Below are positions 34,623-45,615 of a stretch of DNA of 64,000 bases, piece by piece (position 1 is the stretch's first letter; every line of letters begins with the position of its first letter). The notes beneath the pieces were generated by a model that saw nothing but the letters and a program-made list of their open reading frames with translations, did not search any database and was not told the origin of the DNA. The DNA is from Fragaria x ananassa (lineage: Eukaryota > Streptophyta > Magnoliopsida > Rosales > Rosaceae), in assembly GCA_034370585.1 (NCBI GenBank), contig CP139762.1:22298001-22362000 (forward strand). The letters are read 5' to 3'. The translations under genes were made by a program, and so were the position numbers.

Positions 34623-37600
34623 ATGGAGATCTTTAGCCCCATAACTGTCGGCCAGGTACTCTTTCCTCTACTACGTTTCTGGATCCTTCTCTGATTTGAG
34701 TGCTTGCGTTTCTGAATCGGTGTGATCTTGGCTCAGAAACAGTAACGATTTAGTTCTGTGTGTCATTGCAGGTCTCGTTGTTGCTTGGAGTTTTACCTAT
34801 TCTTGGAGCTTGGATTTACTCCGAGTTCTTGGAGCACAAGAAGAATTCACTCTCCACCAAATTGTGAGCTCTAATTGTTTTTTATAGAGTATTTGTGCTT
34901 GTGATTATGTATGAAAGTGATTTGTGAAGTTAGTGTTTGTGGCTGAATGAGATTTTGAATTTGATACTAGTAGGTATTCCGAAGTGAATTTGGTTGAAGT
35001 TGAGAAAGATGCGGTTAAGGAAGATGACAGAGCTGTGTTGTTGGAGGGAGGAGGTCTCCAATCTGCTTCTCCGAGAGCTCGAACTCCGTCTACCGCCTCG
35101 CCTATTTTCAGGTTTGGAAATGGTGATCATTTAACTTGTAAGGTGAATTCATGATTGTTGTATTGTGTGCTTACTGTTGTTGTTGTCGTTTTAGGTTCAT
35201 GTTGATGGATGAGGCATTCTTGATCGAAAATCGGTTGACGTTGAGGGCAATGTAAGTGGAGTTTAGTGCAGTAGATGAGATAGAAAAATGTGTTTTTGTG
35301 GTTATTAGAATGATGAACTATGTCTTTTGTTTTTTTGTTTTTTTCGTGCAGATCTGAATTTTGTGCTCTTTTAGCATACTTCTACTTATGTGATCGTACC
35401 GATTTCTTCAACTCGTCAACAAAGGTGACATTGATGACTTAATCCTTTTGTTTTATCTTCTTCATTGGGCTTGTTTGATTACAGGAGGCTTAGTTGTATT
35501 GCAAATGGAATAATTAACAATATGATAGAACCAGTAAAATATTGAAATTCAATTATTTTATTGATTCTTGACTGTGGTCTGTATGTGCAGAGTTACAATC
35601 GGGATCTTTTCATATTTCTGTACTTCCTTCTCATCATAGTGTCAGCCATGACTTCTTTCACGATACATAATGAGAAGTCTCCACTCACTGGGAAGTCCAT
35701 TCTATATTTGAATCGGCATCAAACTGAGGAGTGGAAGGGCTGGATGCAAGTAATGTACTTGTACTTTTTTTTATAATGAATGCTTGTTTATTAGGAATAA
35801 GATCATGGATGCTGCTTGTTCTGTTTGTGTTATTATATGTAGGCTTGTGTATGATGAACAAGATCGTTGGTTATGCAATACTTTTAAAACCTATATCAGT
35901 GATAACAAGTTTTAGTGAAGGTGTATATATAGCGACCAAAGCCTGTTTCTATCACCTATGGAGCAGTTTTTTTTTTTTTTTTTCAATTTGTAATCCTGTT
36001 ATTTTCAGCATAAAACTACCAGACTGTCAAAGTGCCTAAACGTATTAAACTGATTGCCTGTAGGCCTTGTAAAATATGGTCTTACTCTGTGTTCTTCTAT
36101 GTTTCAGGTGTTATTTTTGTTGTACCACTATTTTGCTGCAGCAGAATTTTATAATGCAATCCGAGTATTCATTGCTGGATACGTCTGGATGACTGGATTT
36201 GGAAACTTTTCTTATTACTATGTTCGCAAGGATTTCAGCCTAGCAAGGTTTGCACAGGTATGCAATCCCCCAGGTCTCAAATATGTCCAGTGAGTTGTCA
36301 AATTATGTATCTAACATATCTTGTTCCTTCTTATTTATCAGATGATGTGGCGGCTTAATTTCTTGGTATTGTTTTGCTGTGTGGTCCTCAACAACAGTTA
36401 CGTACTGTACTACATCTGTCCTATGCACACTCTATTCACTCTTATGGTTTATGGGGCGCTTGGTATTCTGAACAAGTATAATGAGATTGGGTCGGTGATA
36501 GCTTTGAAAATCATCGCTTGCTTCTTGGTTGTTATCATGGTATGGGAGATACCGGGAGTGTTTGAAGTGCTTTGGAGCCCATTTACTTTCCTGCTTGGTA
36601 TATTTCCTAATGTTTATTTCTTATTTATGGTTAATTTATCATTTCAACAAATTTCTGGTCACTGACTTAAATCATACAATTTTGTTTTACAGCTTACACA
36701 GATCCTGCAAAACCAAATCTTCCCGTCTTGCATGAGTGGCATTTCCGCTCTGGCCTTGATCGTTACATATGGATTATTGGAATGATTTATGCCTACTATC
36801 ATCCAACGGTAAGATTTAAAACAAAAAACAAAAGCTGTCTATTTTCTAGTCCAATTGTAACTTTTAGCGGGTGTTGGGTGTAGTATGGATGCATTTGTTT
36901 CCTTAATCATTTTTTTGAGTTCAATCTGTATAGGTGGAGCGATGGATGGAGAAATTGGAGGAAGCAGAATGGAAGCGTAAAATGTCAATCAAAACAGCTG
37001 TTTCTTTAGTAGCCTTGACGGTATGGTAGTTCCCATTTTCAGAAAAATCTTGCTTTTAAAACTGCCATATATATATGCTGTCTGATTGCTATTTGAATTC
37101 CTAGGTGGGATATCTGTGGCTTGAGTATATCTACAAGATGGACAAGCTCACTTACAATAAATATCATCCTTATACCTCATGGATTCCTATAACGTATGAT
37201 ATCTTTACTGGAATATGTTAAACGTTGGGCTGTTTGAGAACCTTATATCTTTACTAATGTAGAATCTCCTTGTCAATCAGGGTCTACATAACTTTGCGAA
37301 ATGTCACCCAGCAATTCCGGAGCTACTCATTGACCCTTTTTGCGTGAGTGACTAGGTTAATCTATCTATTTTAACCTATTTTCTCTGTATTGGAGACGTA
37401 TTATTTTCCGCAGACACTATTGGGTGTATTCGTACAGATTTTAGAAGCTTTAAGTCTTTAGTTTGTACTTTATAATTACATCGTCATGTGTATTGCGTGT
37501 GATTTTTCTTTCCTGCAACCAGATGGCTTGGAAAGATAACTCTGGAAACATACATCTTGCAGTTCCATGCCTGGTTAAGGTATGCTAAAATTCATAATTA

Positions 37601-38446
37601 TTTCTCCAGCACCTAAAGATAGTTTACAGTAGTTTGACATTACGTGCAAAGTCCCCCGTAATTTCAAACTAGTTGATATTAGCTCACACGTGTAGATAGC
37701 ATGTATAATTACAGAGCTGGCTGCTCACTCAAACAGGTTAACCTTGTTATCTTCCAAAAATATTTCTTTAATGTTAGCAAAAGTGGAAATGGTCATCAAT
37801 TTCCTAATGGTAAAGTCACTTTCTAATCTGATTGATGCTCCACTCAACAATGCGGATGTTTCATATGCTCCTTCTGTTCAATGCTAAGAAGGAGCTTATT
37901 ATCTTGTTAAGAAATAAAATATTCTCAAAGCTTTGCATTGAATCACTAAGAAGTTGTCGAACTAAAGTTTCTTTGTTTGGTTTGAAGGAACATTTCCATT
38001 TTGACATGGTTTTAAAAGCTTTAGAGGAAGGATATATTTCTTATTGATTTTTATTGAACCTCGCAGATCATCACTTCCTGATGCTCAGCCAAAATTGTTG
38101 CTTTCAATGATTCCAGACTACCCAATGTTGAACTTCATGCTCACTTCTACCATCTATGTTGCAGTAAGTAAAGATATTGTTATATGATAGAATCTTGAAA
38201 ATATCTGGTATTTTGTACCAGAAAAGAAAAGAAAAGAAAGTTTGTCTGATCTATTCATTGTTCCACTGTTTGCAGATCTCTTACAGACTTTTTGACCTGA
38301 CAAATACACTGAAAATAGCATTTGTACCCAGCAAAGATAACAAGCGCCTTGTGAACAACATAGTTACAGCTGCAGCTGTTTCATGTGCATTATACTTCAT
38401 CTCCTTTGTCTTCCTAAAAATCCCCCAAATGCTGGTAAGGGTATAA
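34623..38446 (+). CDS. RWA: REDUCED WALL ACETYLATION (RWA) protein, Cas1-type, 15 exons
   Basis: Complete gene, 545 residues, exons 34623-34655, 34772-34863, 34974-35111, 35195-35251, 35352-35424, 35591-35749, 36108-36257, 36342-36597, 36693-36808, 36934-37020, 37105-37193, 37281-37343, 37523-37579, 38067-38163 and 38276-38446. All have GT-AG borders and phases that match; 1638 bases in one frame. Multi-spanning membrane protein with the Cas1p acyltransferase domain. RWA proteins work in the Golgi and supply or transfer acetyl groups for O-acetylation of xylan, xyloglucan and pectin. Family features: EFCALLAYFYLCDR, then LYHYFAAAEFYNAIRVFI, the YYICPMHTLF helix, GLDRYIWIIGM, ITLETYILQFHAWL and a final SYRLFDLTNTLK. 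The usual length is 540-570 residues. The end could be a few residues different if the GTAAGG at 38436 is used as a donor. The Arabidopsis paralogue (RWA1-4) it matches best cannot be told by eye. Confidence 0.93.
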
Positions 38447-38945
38447 TCTGAACTGACTTAAGCTATAACCTTGACATCTATTGAAAGTTGCAATATGGTT
38501 TGTCCTCTCATTCCGCAATTTTGTTGATACTCTAAACTTTTGTAGGTTTGAGACTTCAAATACGTCAAGATATAGCATAGATAAGCCGTTCTTTATGAAT
38601 TGCTGCGAGAGAGAATACAGTTCCACTGCACGTAGTTTGCCTCTAATTAGAGGATATGCATCTGCTTTCTATGACGTGGTTATTGATTGAAAAGCAGATC
38701 CCCTTGTATTTGTATTCTTTTGGTCTGGGAAATCCTTGTATTAGTATTAGACTTTCATACAATTTGTATAGGAAAAGTGGGTAATTAATTCGACCTCAAA
38801 TTGAGGGGGATTACATTTGCCATACTCTTACTACACTTTTACCACTAGTAAAATCACCGAAGTGTTTCCAAAACAACTTCCATATATGCTTTTCTGATGT
38901 GTTCTTTTATTTTGTTGGGCTCTTAATCAAGCCAATAACAGAAGG
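38447..38945. other. 3' untranslated region of the RWA gene and short spacer
   Basis: Transcript 3' end probably lies by about 38760. No other gene seen before the duplicated unit starts. Confidence 0.45.
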
Positions 38946-39872
38946 ATTAACGAATGTAATCTCATTAGTTTTGCGTTACAAATAATTTCAACAAAGAAAG
39001 AAAATAATACAATAGAACAACAAAGCAAACATATGCACTAGGCTACTAGCATATTTTTTGTCTCTGCTGGGTGTTTACATTCTCGCCACCATATCATAAC
39101 CCCAATCTTGAGCTCTTTTCAACAACCAAATTACTGAACGGTGAAAGAAGTGGGTAAGTTTGTTAACACCGCCAGCAAAGAGGGTAAATTCATTGACTGC
39201 CGACGAAGAGGGTAAGTTTACTAACACAGCTAGCCAACGCGCCAAGAACAAAGGAAATGAAGAGATACTCCAAGACTAGGAAGACATAAGCAAAGTTGAC
39301 GAAGACCACCGAAGCCAACTATGTATAAGAGTAAAACGATGCCGGGAACAAGACGAGGGGAGTGATGAAGCTTCTACACAAGAACAAAGGGAAAATTATG
39401 ATTACGCAGATGAGCGAGAGAGCCATGGCAATAGAGCTCGAGAAGCATTACAGTACTGAAAACTGAAAGATCAAAGCAGTACCCCATGTCTGTTTAAAGC
39501 TTCTCTAGCTATAGCTTTGCAATGTAGATATACAAGTCTGACGGGTTCATTATAGAGAACTCTTGACTGCCTCAGTTCCCTTTTTCCTAATAACACTAGG
39601 AATACATCCTTACTAGGTCGACTAAGAAAAAAATCACTTCTTAATTACTTTGTAAGGAAAGAAGGCTAGTAAACAAAAAAAAACAAAAAAAAGGGTATCA
39701 TTGCTGTGCCCTTTACTGGCTTTACATGATGTAATGTTGTTATTCGTTAATTGATTTGCAAGCAAAATTGGAACCTATTTCTATGACAGTGAACTTGCTA
39801 GAACTAAAATTTCCACAATCGCTTGAAGACATAATTTCATCCTTGAATCTGGAATTTTGTTGATGTGACACA

Positions 39873-39874
<2 letters not shown>

Positions 39875-39941
<67 letters not shown>
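39875..39941. repeat. (AAT)n microsatellite, about 22 units
   Basis: Uninterrupted AAT/TAA repeats about 80 bases past the 3' end of the inhibitor gene in unit A. Absent at the matching place in unit B. On the minus strand it produces a spurious poly-Leu frame. Confidence 0.95.
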
Positions 39942-39942
<1 letters not shown>

Positions 39943-40020
39943 CATACAATACCCTTAAATTAATATGGATTATACTATAATATGCCAACAATATGACACA
40001 AATATATATTTACGAGTACA

Positions 40021-40566
40021 TCAAATCAATATCCTAACAATTGCTGCTGCCACAACCGCAGCTTCACGGGTGGCTTTGGTTTCCTTTGCGAATGGAGATC
40101 GGCGGCCTTTACCAAAACCATGTCGACAATGATCAACTCGTCGGATAACATCATCGTGCAAGCGTCGCTCCGCCTGTGCAGGGTTGTAACGAACAAACCT
40201 ACCACCAAAACCCCTTGAAGTTAAATCTCCATTTATCTCTGGGATGAAGGCTGCCACCATGTAACCATAATGATCATAGCAATTTCTAATCGCAGGGTCT
40301 TCATGCCTAAGAAGCTGCGCCCATATTTTGTTCAGAGTATCGTTTGCCTTGGAAGTAAGCACCTCGACCATTATGGTGGCTAGGCCCTTGACATCAGCAG
40401 CGGAGCTACGAGGGTTCGGTTTTAGAGAAGAAACACATAGATTGTAGTTGGGTGTTTGTTTGCACGTTTGGTCAATGAGATCTGCCCGGCAATGGCTAAT
40501 TGGAAGAAGCACGATTTGAATGATAAATATGGTGAGCAGCGGCAGAGATATTGAAACGATCTTCAT
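40021..40566 (-). CDS. Invertase/PMEI-inhibitor-like protein, unit A, basic variant
   Basis: Intronless frame of 181 residues: signal peptide about 1-27 and an inhibitor domain with the four fold cysteines C35, C44, C96 and C147. N-terminal half is close to C/VIF invertase inhibitors (DLIDQTCKQTPNYNLC, DVKGLATIMVE). The region after C96 is unlike the copy at 26528-27040: instead of the acidic EQGMDDTVIEAKSCEDDF stretch it has Arg/His-rich sequence (AERRLHDDVIRRVDHCRHG, GKGRRSPF). The same basic variant is kept in unit B, so it predates the duplication. Secreted to wall or vacuole; target enzyme unknown. Divergent from the PMEI gene, sharing about 690 bases of promoter. Confidence 0.85.
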   Translation of the reverse strand: MKIVSISLPLLTIFIIQIVLLPISHCRADLIDQTCKQTPNYNLCVSSLKPNPRSSAADVKGLATIMVEVLTSKANDTLNKIWAQLLRHEDPAIRNCYDHYGYMVAAFIPEINGDLTSRGFGGRFVRYNPAQAERRLHDDVIRRVDHCRHGFGKGRRSPFAKETKATREAAVVAAAIVRILI

Positions 40567-41257
40567 CTTTGCCAGACAAAAGGGTTTGAAAATGAAAGAA
40601 CACAGAAGTGAAAGGTAAGCTTGATGCTTTTCTCATTCATATGGAAGTTGTTATATACAGGATTGCTTGCTGTTTAGATCCATAAGATCAGCTATATACA
40701 TAATTGCAAATAAATTACAGGATTATTGTATGAAAGCTGTGATTTGTTCATTGCTGATGTTCATCCTAGGATTGAGCTCCTGGTATTCAATGCCTAGGAT
40801 TAATTTAGTTCCTGGTACGTTCTTGTACGAAGTGATAGGATAATTTGATAGGATTGCTTGCTATTATTCGTCGTGATACATTCTCTAAGAGTTTATCACA
40901 AATTTATTTTAGTTCCAAGGAGTACGTTGAGGTACTTGGTAACTTGGTCAATCATTTTGGTACCTGACTACCTGTCATAATGGTATAGTTTGACACTATG
41001 AAAGCTCAAAACAAAATGTGTGACTTCGGCTGATCAAAGTTTAAAGCCAGTCAATAAGGTAGATGGTAACAGCTCCCACTCCCACTGCATTAAGCAAATT
41101 TAGCTCTTTGAGAGACACCTTCTAGTTCCAAAAATGACTATAAAACTTGAATTCTAGTACTATATAACACCATTTGGTAGTGCCAGAAATCATACCATTC
41201 AACTCAACCACATATTTATCAGAAGCTAGCTAGTTAAGCCAAAAACAAGTTCACAAA
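40567..41257. promoter_or_regulatory. Shared divergent promoter region, unit A
   Basis: Lies between the minus-strand inhibitor gene and the plus-strand PMEI gene. A TATATAAC box at 41161 lies about 97 bases before the PMEI ATG; the block AATTCTAGTACTATATAAC is almost identical in unit B (60463-60482), as is the leader with CATTCAACTCAACCACATA. Conservation of the whole region in both units suggests joint control, an inference. Confidence 0.6.
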
Positions 41258-44200
41258 ATGGTTTCCTCTTCTTCTTCCTCCTCAATTGCTTTATTTGCTG
41301 CAATGTCTTTCATGGTTCTTTTGAGTACTACTCCCTCCTCTGCTTTTGACCTAAACAAGGATATTTGCTCCAACTTCAATGTCTTGAGTCGCTCCTTTTG
41401 TAAAGACTTTCTTGGTTCTAATCCGGTTGTGATCAAGTCCCTCCTTCTCGGCCTTGCCGAGGGCACTATCGATGTCGCATTTTCTAATGCCACAAAGACC
41501 AGACAGCAGATTCCCAAGTGGCAAAAACAAGCAACGACCCTCAAGTGAAGTGTCCAATTAGTAAATGTCTGAGGCCTTACAGTGAAGCCATTGCTGCTCT
41601 CAAGGAAGCAAAAGAGAAGGTCAGGTCTGGGGACTATGGTGCACTGCAAAATTCAGCAGCTAATTGTAATACCCCAGATTTTCATATCATTTTCCTTGTA
41701 TTATTCCCACATTTAATGAAAGATTATTTATGAAAATTATTATTGGGTTATGCGAAGTTGAAGTTTCGGGAGTTATTTAAGGTGCTTTGACTTTTAAGAG
41801 ATCAAAAGTTGACTTTTTTTCCCCGTAAGTTATCTTCGAAAACTTCCTTCTTGAAAGTTGTGGAGCTTGGCGATACAAGTTCGTAGACATGTGGCATGTG
41901 TAAAACGGACTTCGTATGAAGAAGTTATGGTCAGCGGAAGTTTTGTGGTTTTTGAGATTTTTAGTATAATAGGATAAGTTGGAGGTTTTTATTTTTTTGG
42001 AACCCTAAATTGCACAAAGCCCCCGTTCAGTTTTCTCTCTTCTCTCCCGAGTACCCGACGCCTCACGGACGCTAGGAATTCTGCCGATTGAAAGTCCGCC
42101 GTCCAGCCACCATTGTGGCCGCCTCTGCTCCAGTTCGACTTGCTCGGTCACTCTCTTCCACCTACGGCGTCGCAGACCGGAGACAGAGTTGTTAGCCGGA
42201 GAAGCTTCATGTGGTTCACCGAAGCAGAGGTCTACCGTCCGACTGCTGTTTCGACTGCTGCCGGTCTCGTTCGGTGCATGCAAACTTCCTTTTCTTTCCT
42301 AGGGCAGCACCACTCGTCATCTCGCGCCTAGACGCCACTGCTAGGTGGAGGAGTTGTGGCGATCTTGCCGGAATTTCGTGGTTTTCGACAGCATTTTAGG
42401 CCACAGTTGGGTGAGTCTTGCTCTCCTCCTTCCTCTAGAGATGTTTATGCCTCTCTTATGATCTAAAGTTTGAAGTTTGGGGCGCTAGTTTGCAGATTTG
42501 GGGGCGGAGCTTGTGGTGGCTGTTTGGGGCAGTTCAAGGCTGAACCGAGCTTAGCCTCAGGTATAAAAAGTGTTCTTTTTTCTGTGCTCTTTAAGGTTAA
42601 TGTTGGGAGTTTGTACAGATTTTGAGGTGGTGGCGCGTAGGGCTGACTCGCCGCCGCTTGTGGCGGCACATGGGAGCGCGTCCGGGCAGGGTAAGGGTTT
42701 TGGTTGCTGTGTTAGCTAGTCCTTATTGTTGCTAGTGTGTTGTTGGTGTATGAAGTTTAAGTGTTGATTAGGTTTTTGCATCTTAGGTGCTAAGTTGGTT
42801 CTTGGTGTTCATTAGGTCGGAAACTTGGAAAGTTTAATCTTGGAGGTAGTGTGGTTGTTGTTGAGTATCCAATGACATTGGGAGGTCTTGGAGGAAGGAT
42901 TGCCCTTCTTTGGGTAACCTTTAAGTTAAGGGTACTTTGACCCTTGTTGTGATTTTACTAAGGTTTTTAATTTGTGTAATTTTAGGTGTTTTGTGAAATT
43001 GTGATTGGCTTGCTTTCGTTGTGGTGGGATTTGCAGCGGGATTTCTAGGTGAGTAAATCTCACCAAGGTTCACTTTTGAACCAAAATTTTATTATGGTCA
43101 TTTGATGTTGATGTTGAAATTTATATTATGCTAATATTTGTTTTTAAAATATATGAGTTTGATCGCCTACGGCTCATCAGTAAGATAAAACAAGTTTTCC
43201 TTATATATTTATTTTTGAAGTTCAAGTGATTATAATTTTAGTGATTATTGATAGATTATTCTTGTGGAATATCTATAATTGTTCGTGTAAATATATCTAT
43301 GTGAAAGGATATAATTTATGATGTGATCTTGTGTTGTTGATGTTGTGATATTGTGATTGTTGGATAAATAGTCAAACTGGGTACCAAGCCTTTAATCGGG
43401 TGATTGGTTACGGTTTATATGCTATTTATTATTTGAGTTTTGATATTAGGCAGTCAAACCGGGTTCCAAGCCTTTGACCAGGTGATTGGTTACGGTTAGG
43501 AATTTAGAACTCTAGTCCGTCTGTCAGTGTAGGTCATGGGAGATATCTTATGGTATATGAGACCTATGGGTACAAAAATTGTTGTTGTAGGTCATGAGAG
43601 GTATTTATTAATACCTGAGACTCATGGGTACATGTTATTTTGAAAAAGTGTTGGAATTGTGGATTTATTCATCGATCTAATTTCCCTTGTGATAAAATTG
43701 GATGTTAGAAATGTTGTGTTATTTTTGAGTTTACTCATACGAGCTTTTTAGCTTACCGGGTTTGTTATTTTACAATCTCGGTGCACCAATTATTGGTGTA
43801 GGGGTTAAACCTGCAGGTGATGATCAACAGGATTGAGGCAGAGACTTAGTGACATGGTTCTTTTTGATTTTTGCTGTACTTTGTATAGTTTTTTAATTTG
43901 TTATATTTGGAGTAAACAGTATTAAACTTATGTGGGTGTTTTCATTCTCTTGACGTTCAAGTTTATGTAAGCAAAGATATGTATTATTTAACTCAGTGTT
44001 GAGTTATGTGACATTCACATTTTCGCATTGAATTTAGTTCTCTTAGATGTTGTCTTGAAACAGGTTTTGAGATTGTAATATTTTAAGTTATATCATGTCA
44101 AAATTTTTTGAAAATTATCCTTCGAAAATTGGTGCGTGACACTAATGCTGCTGCAGATTTTCATGTATGCGTGGAGCAATTTGAGGAAACACCACCTGAT

Positions 44201-44293
44201 TCATCGCCTTTGGAAAGTACTAGTGTTGACTTGTCTACTATCGCCAGCATCCTTTTAGCTGTTTTCGAGTTTCTGGGAAAATCATATGCATAA
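41258..44293 (+). pseudogene. PMEI-domain gene, unit A, broken by frameshift and solo LTR
   Basis: Counterpart of the intact gene at 60560-61114. The signal peptide and first two helices are open to about 41530. A single-base loss near 41532-41536 then shifts the frame, with a stop at 41546; the sequence carries on in another frame. At 41665 a 2477-bp solo LTR splits codons just before the FHVCVEQFE segment, and the last 49 codons resume after 44146 to the stop at 44291-44293. Removing one target-duplication copy restores the alignment with unit B. Two independent lesions make loss of function near certain. Confidence 0.92.
41665..44141 (+). mobile_element. Solo LTR 3 (2477 bp) with perfect 5-bp target duplication
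   Basis: Begins TGTAATACCCCAG and ends GTGCGTGACA, flanked by ctaat (41660-41664 and 44142-44146). Distant relative of the solo LTRs at 10090 and 17991, in the opposite orientation: the part near its left end matches the reverse complement of the right part of those two (CGTATGAAGAAGTTATGG, GTCGACTT-type words). Contains small tandem repeats at about 43370-43500 (AAGCCTTT...GGTGATTGGTTACGGTT twice) and 43530-43635. No coding sequence. Confidence 0.88.
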
Positions 44294-45225
44294 ATGATTT
44301 TGTATTTATTTGTGTCTTGGAACTATGAGGGGATTTGTGCATCTTTCCCTAATCCTTTATAAATAAGCTTCTTGTAATTAGGCATGTATAAATTATTATG
44401 ATGTTTAACTTCCTTCTATTATGTATTGCCGCAATGCTTGCTTGTTTGTCACTCTTGTACGATGCAGTAGGCCTTCTCATGAGAAATGGAAAAGGCGTAT
44501 TCATATATTTTGGTGATGCGTTTAGTTTGAATTGGAGATAATTAATCAAATTAAACAAGAGTGTAACGATTTGAGAACATAAACAATATCTTGGAGTTGC
44601 ATAAATGTAATGCCAATTCTTTTATTATTAACATCATAATGAAAAAAGCAATTAATTGAAACATGATGACCAATTTTGCTGTTTTTAAGCAGCCAACACT
44701 CCAAGTAACTAATTCACATTGAAAGGTCCGAAAAGAGTTTTAGACCAGTCAGAAATTCTCTGACTGTGAAAACTGTCAAAAAAAAAAATCAAGTTGATAA
44801 AAGCTAGTCTCAATGGTACATTATACTCTAAATGACCAAATGTTGACGATATCCTTGACTAAGATTTAAATTTTTAGTTTATTTCGATGTCTCATATGAC
44901 TTATTTCTATTATTTTCATATTGATGTTAATTTCTTCAAGCAACGGATGTTATTTATAGAATTATAGGTTGTTGGTATCACACCAAACTGGATACACACT
45001 GTCATGTTATTTCAATGATCATGTTATAGACGTGTGTTTCGTTCAACTTGGTTATGTGTTATTCTCACCTTGTTTGATTTAATGGATACCTGGATTAAGT
45101 AGTCGATCCACTGTTGTCCATCCGTAACGACATGTCCAGAAAAACCTAGCTTGGTTAAGTGCATACAATCCTACGCTGGTGTTTGTTCTTTCTTTAACTC
45201 TCATTCTAATGATTCTATCATCCTC
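44294..45225. other. 3' tail of duplication unit A
   Basis: No gene. Matches the segment after the intact PMEI gene in unit B in its second half (about 44880-45220 against 62150-62630), showing where the unit ends. Confidence 0.6.
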
Positions 45226-45615
45226 ATTTGCGAAATGTAACTTCGTTAGTTTTACGTCACCAATACATTATATTTCAACAAACAAAGAAAAATTTTACAA
45301 TAGAAGAAAGCGTTCTATACTAGCTAGCATGTTTTTTGTGCTCTACTTGGTTGTTTACATTCTCGCCACTATATTTTCCCCAATCTTGAGCTCTTTTCAA
45401 CAGCAAAACAAGTGAACGGTGAAAGTAGTGCGTAAGTTTATTCACACCACTGGGGAAGAGGGTAAGTTTACTAATACAGATAACAAAGGAGTCCTAGAGA
45501 TACTCGAAGCCTAGGAAGGAATATGAGCCAACTAGATGAAGACCAAAGAAGCTAACTAAGATTGAGACGAGCCCGGGAATAAAGACGAGGCGAGTGCAGC
45601 GGCGGAGCCGAGATT

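Larger units (their letters stand above)
38946..45225. repeat. Tandem duplication unit A
   Basis: Direct tandem duplicate of 45226-62630. Matching landmarks in order: head (38946-39240 against 45226-45480), segment with TTTAAAGCTTCT (39490-39560 against 58755-58820), inhibitor gene (40021-40566 against 59161-59700), PMEI gene (41258-44293 against 60560-61114), tail ending CTGGTGTTTG (44900-45190 against 62150-62580). Unit A carries a 2.48-kb solo LTR; without it the unit is about 3.8 kb. Confidence 0.88.

Noticed and set aside
39740..39991. Minus-strand frame with a long Leu run
   Set aside because: It is the (AAT)n microsatellite read as protein.
42005..42399. Open frames on both strands in solo LTR 3
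   Set aside because: Same kind of GC-rich LTR leader; no similarity to any protein family.
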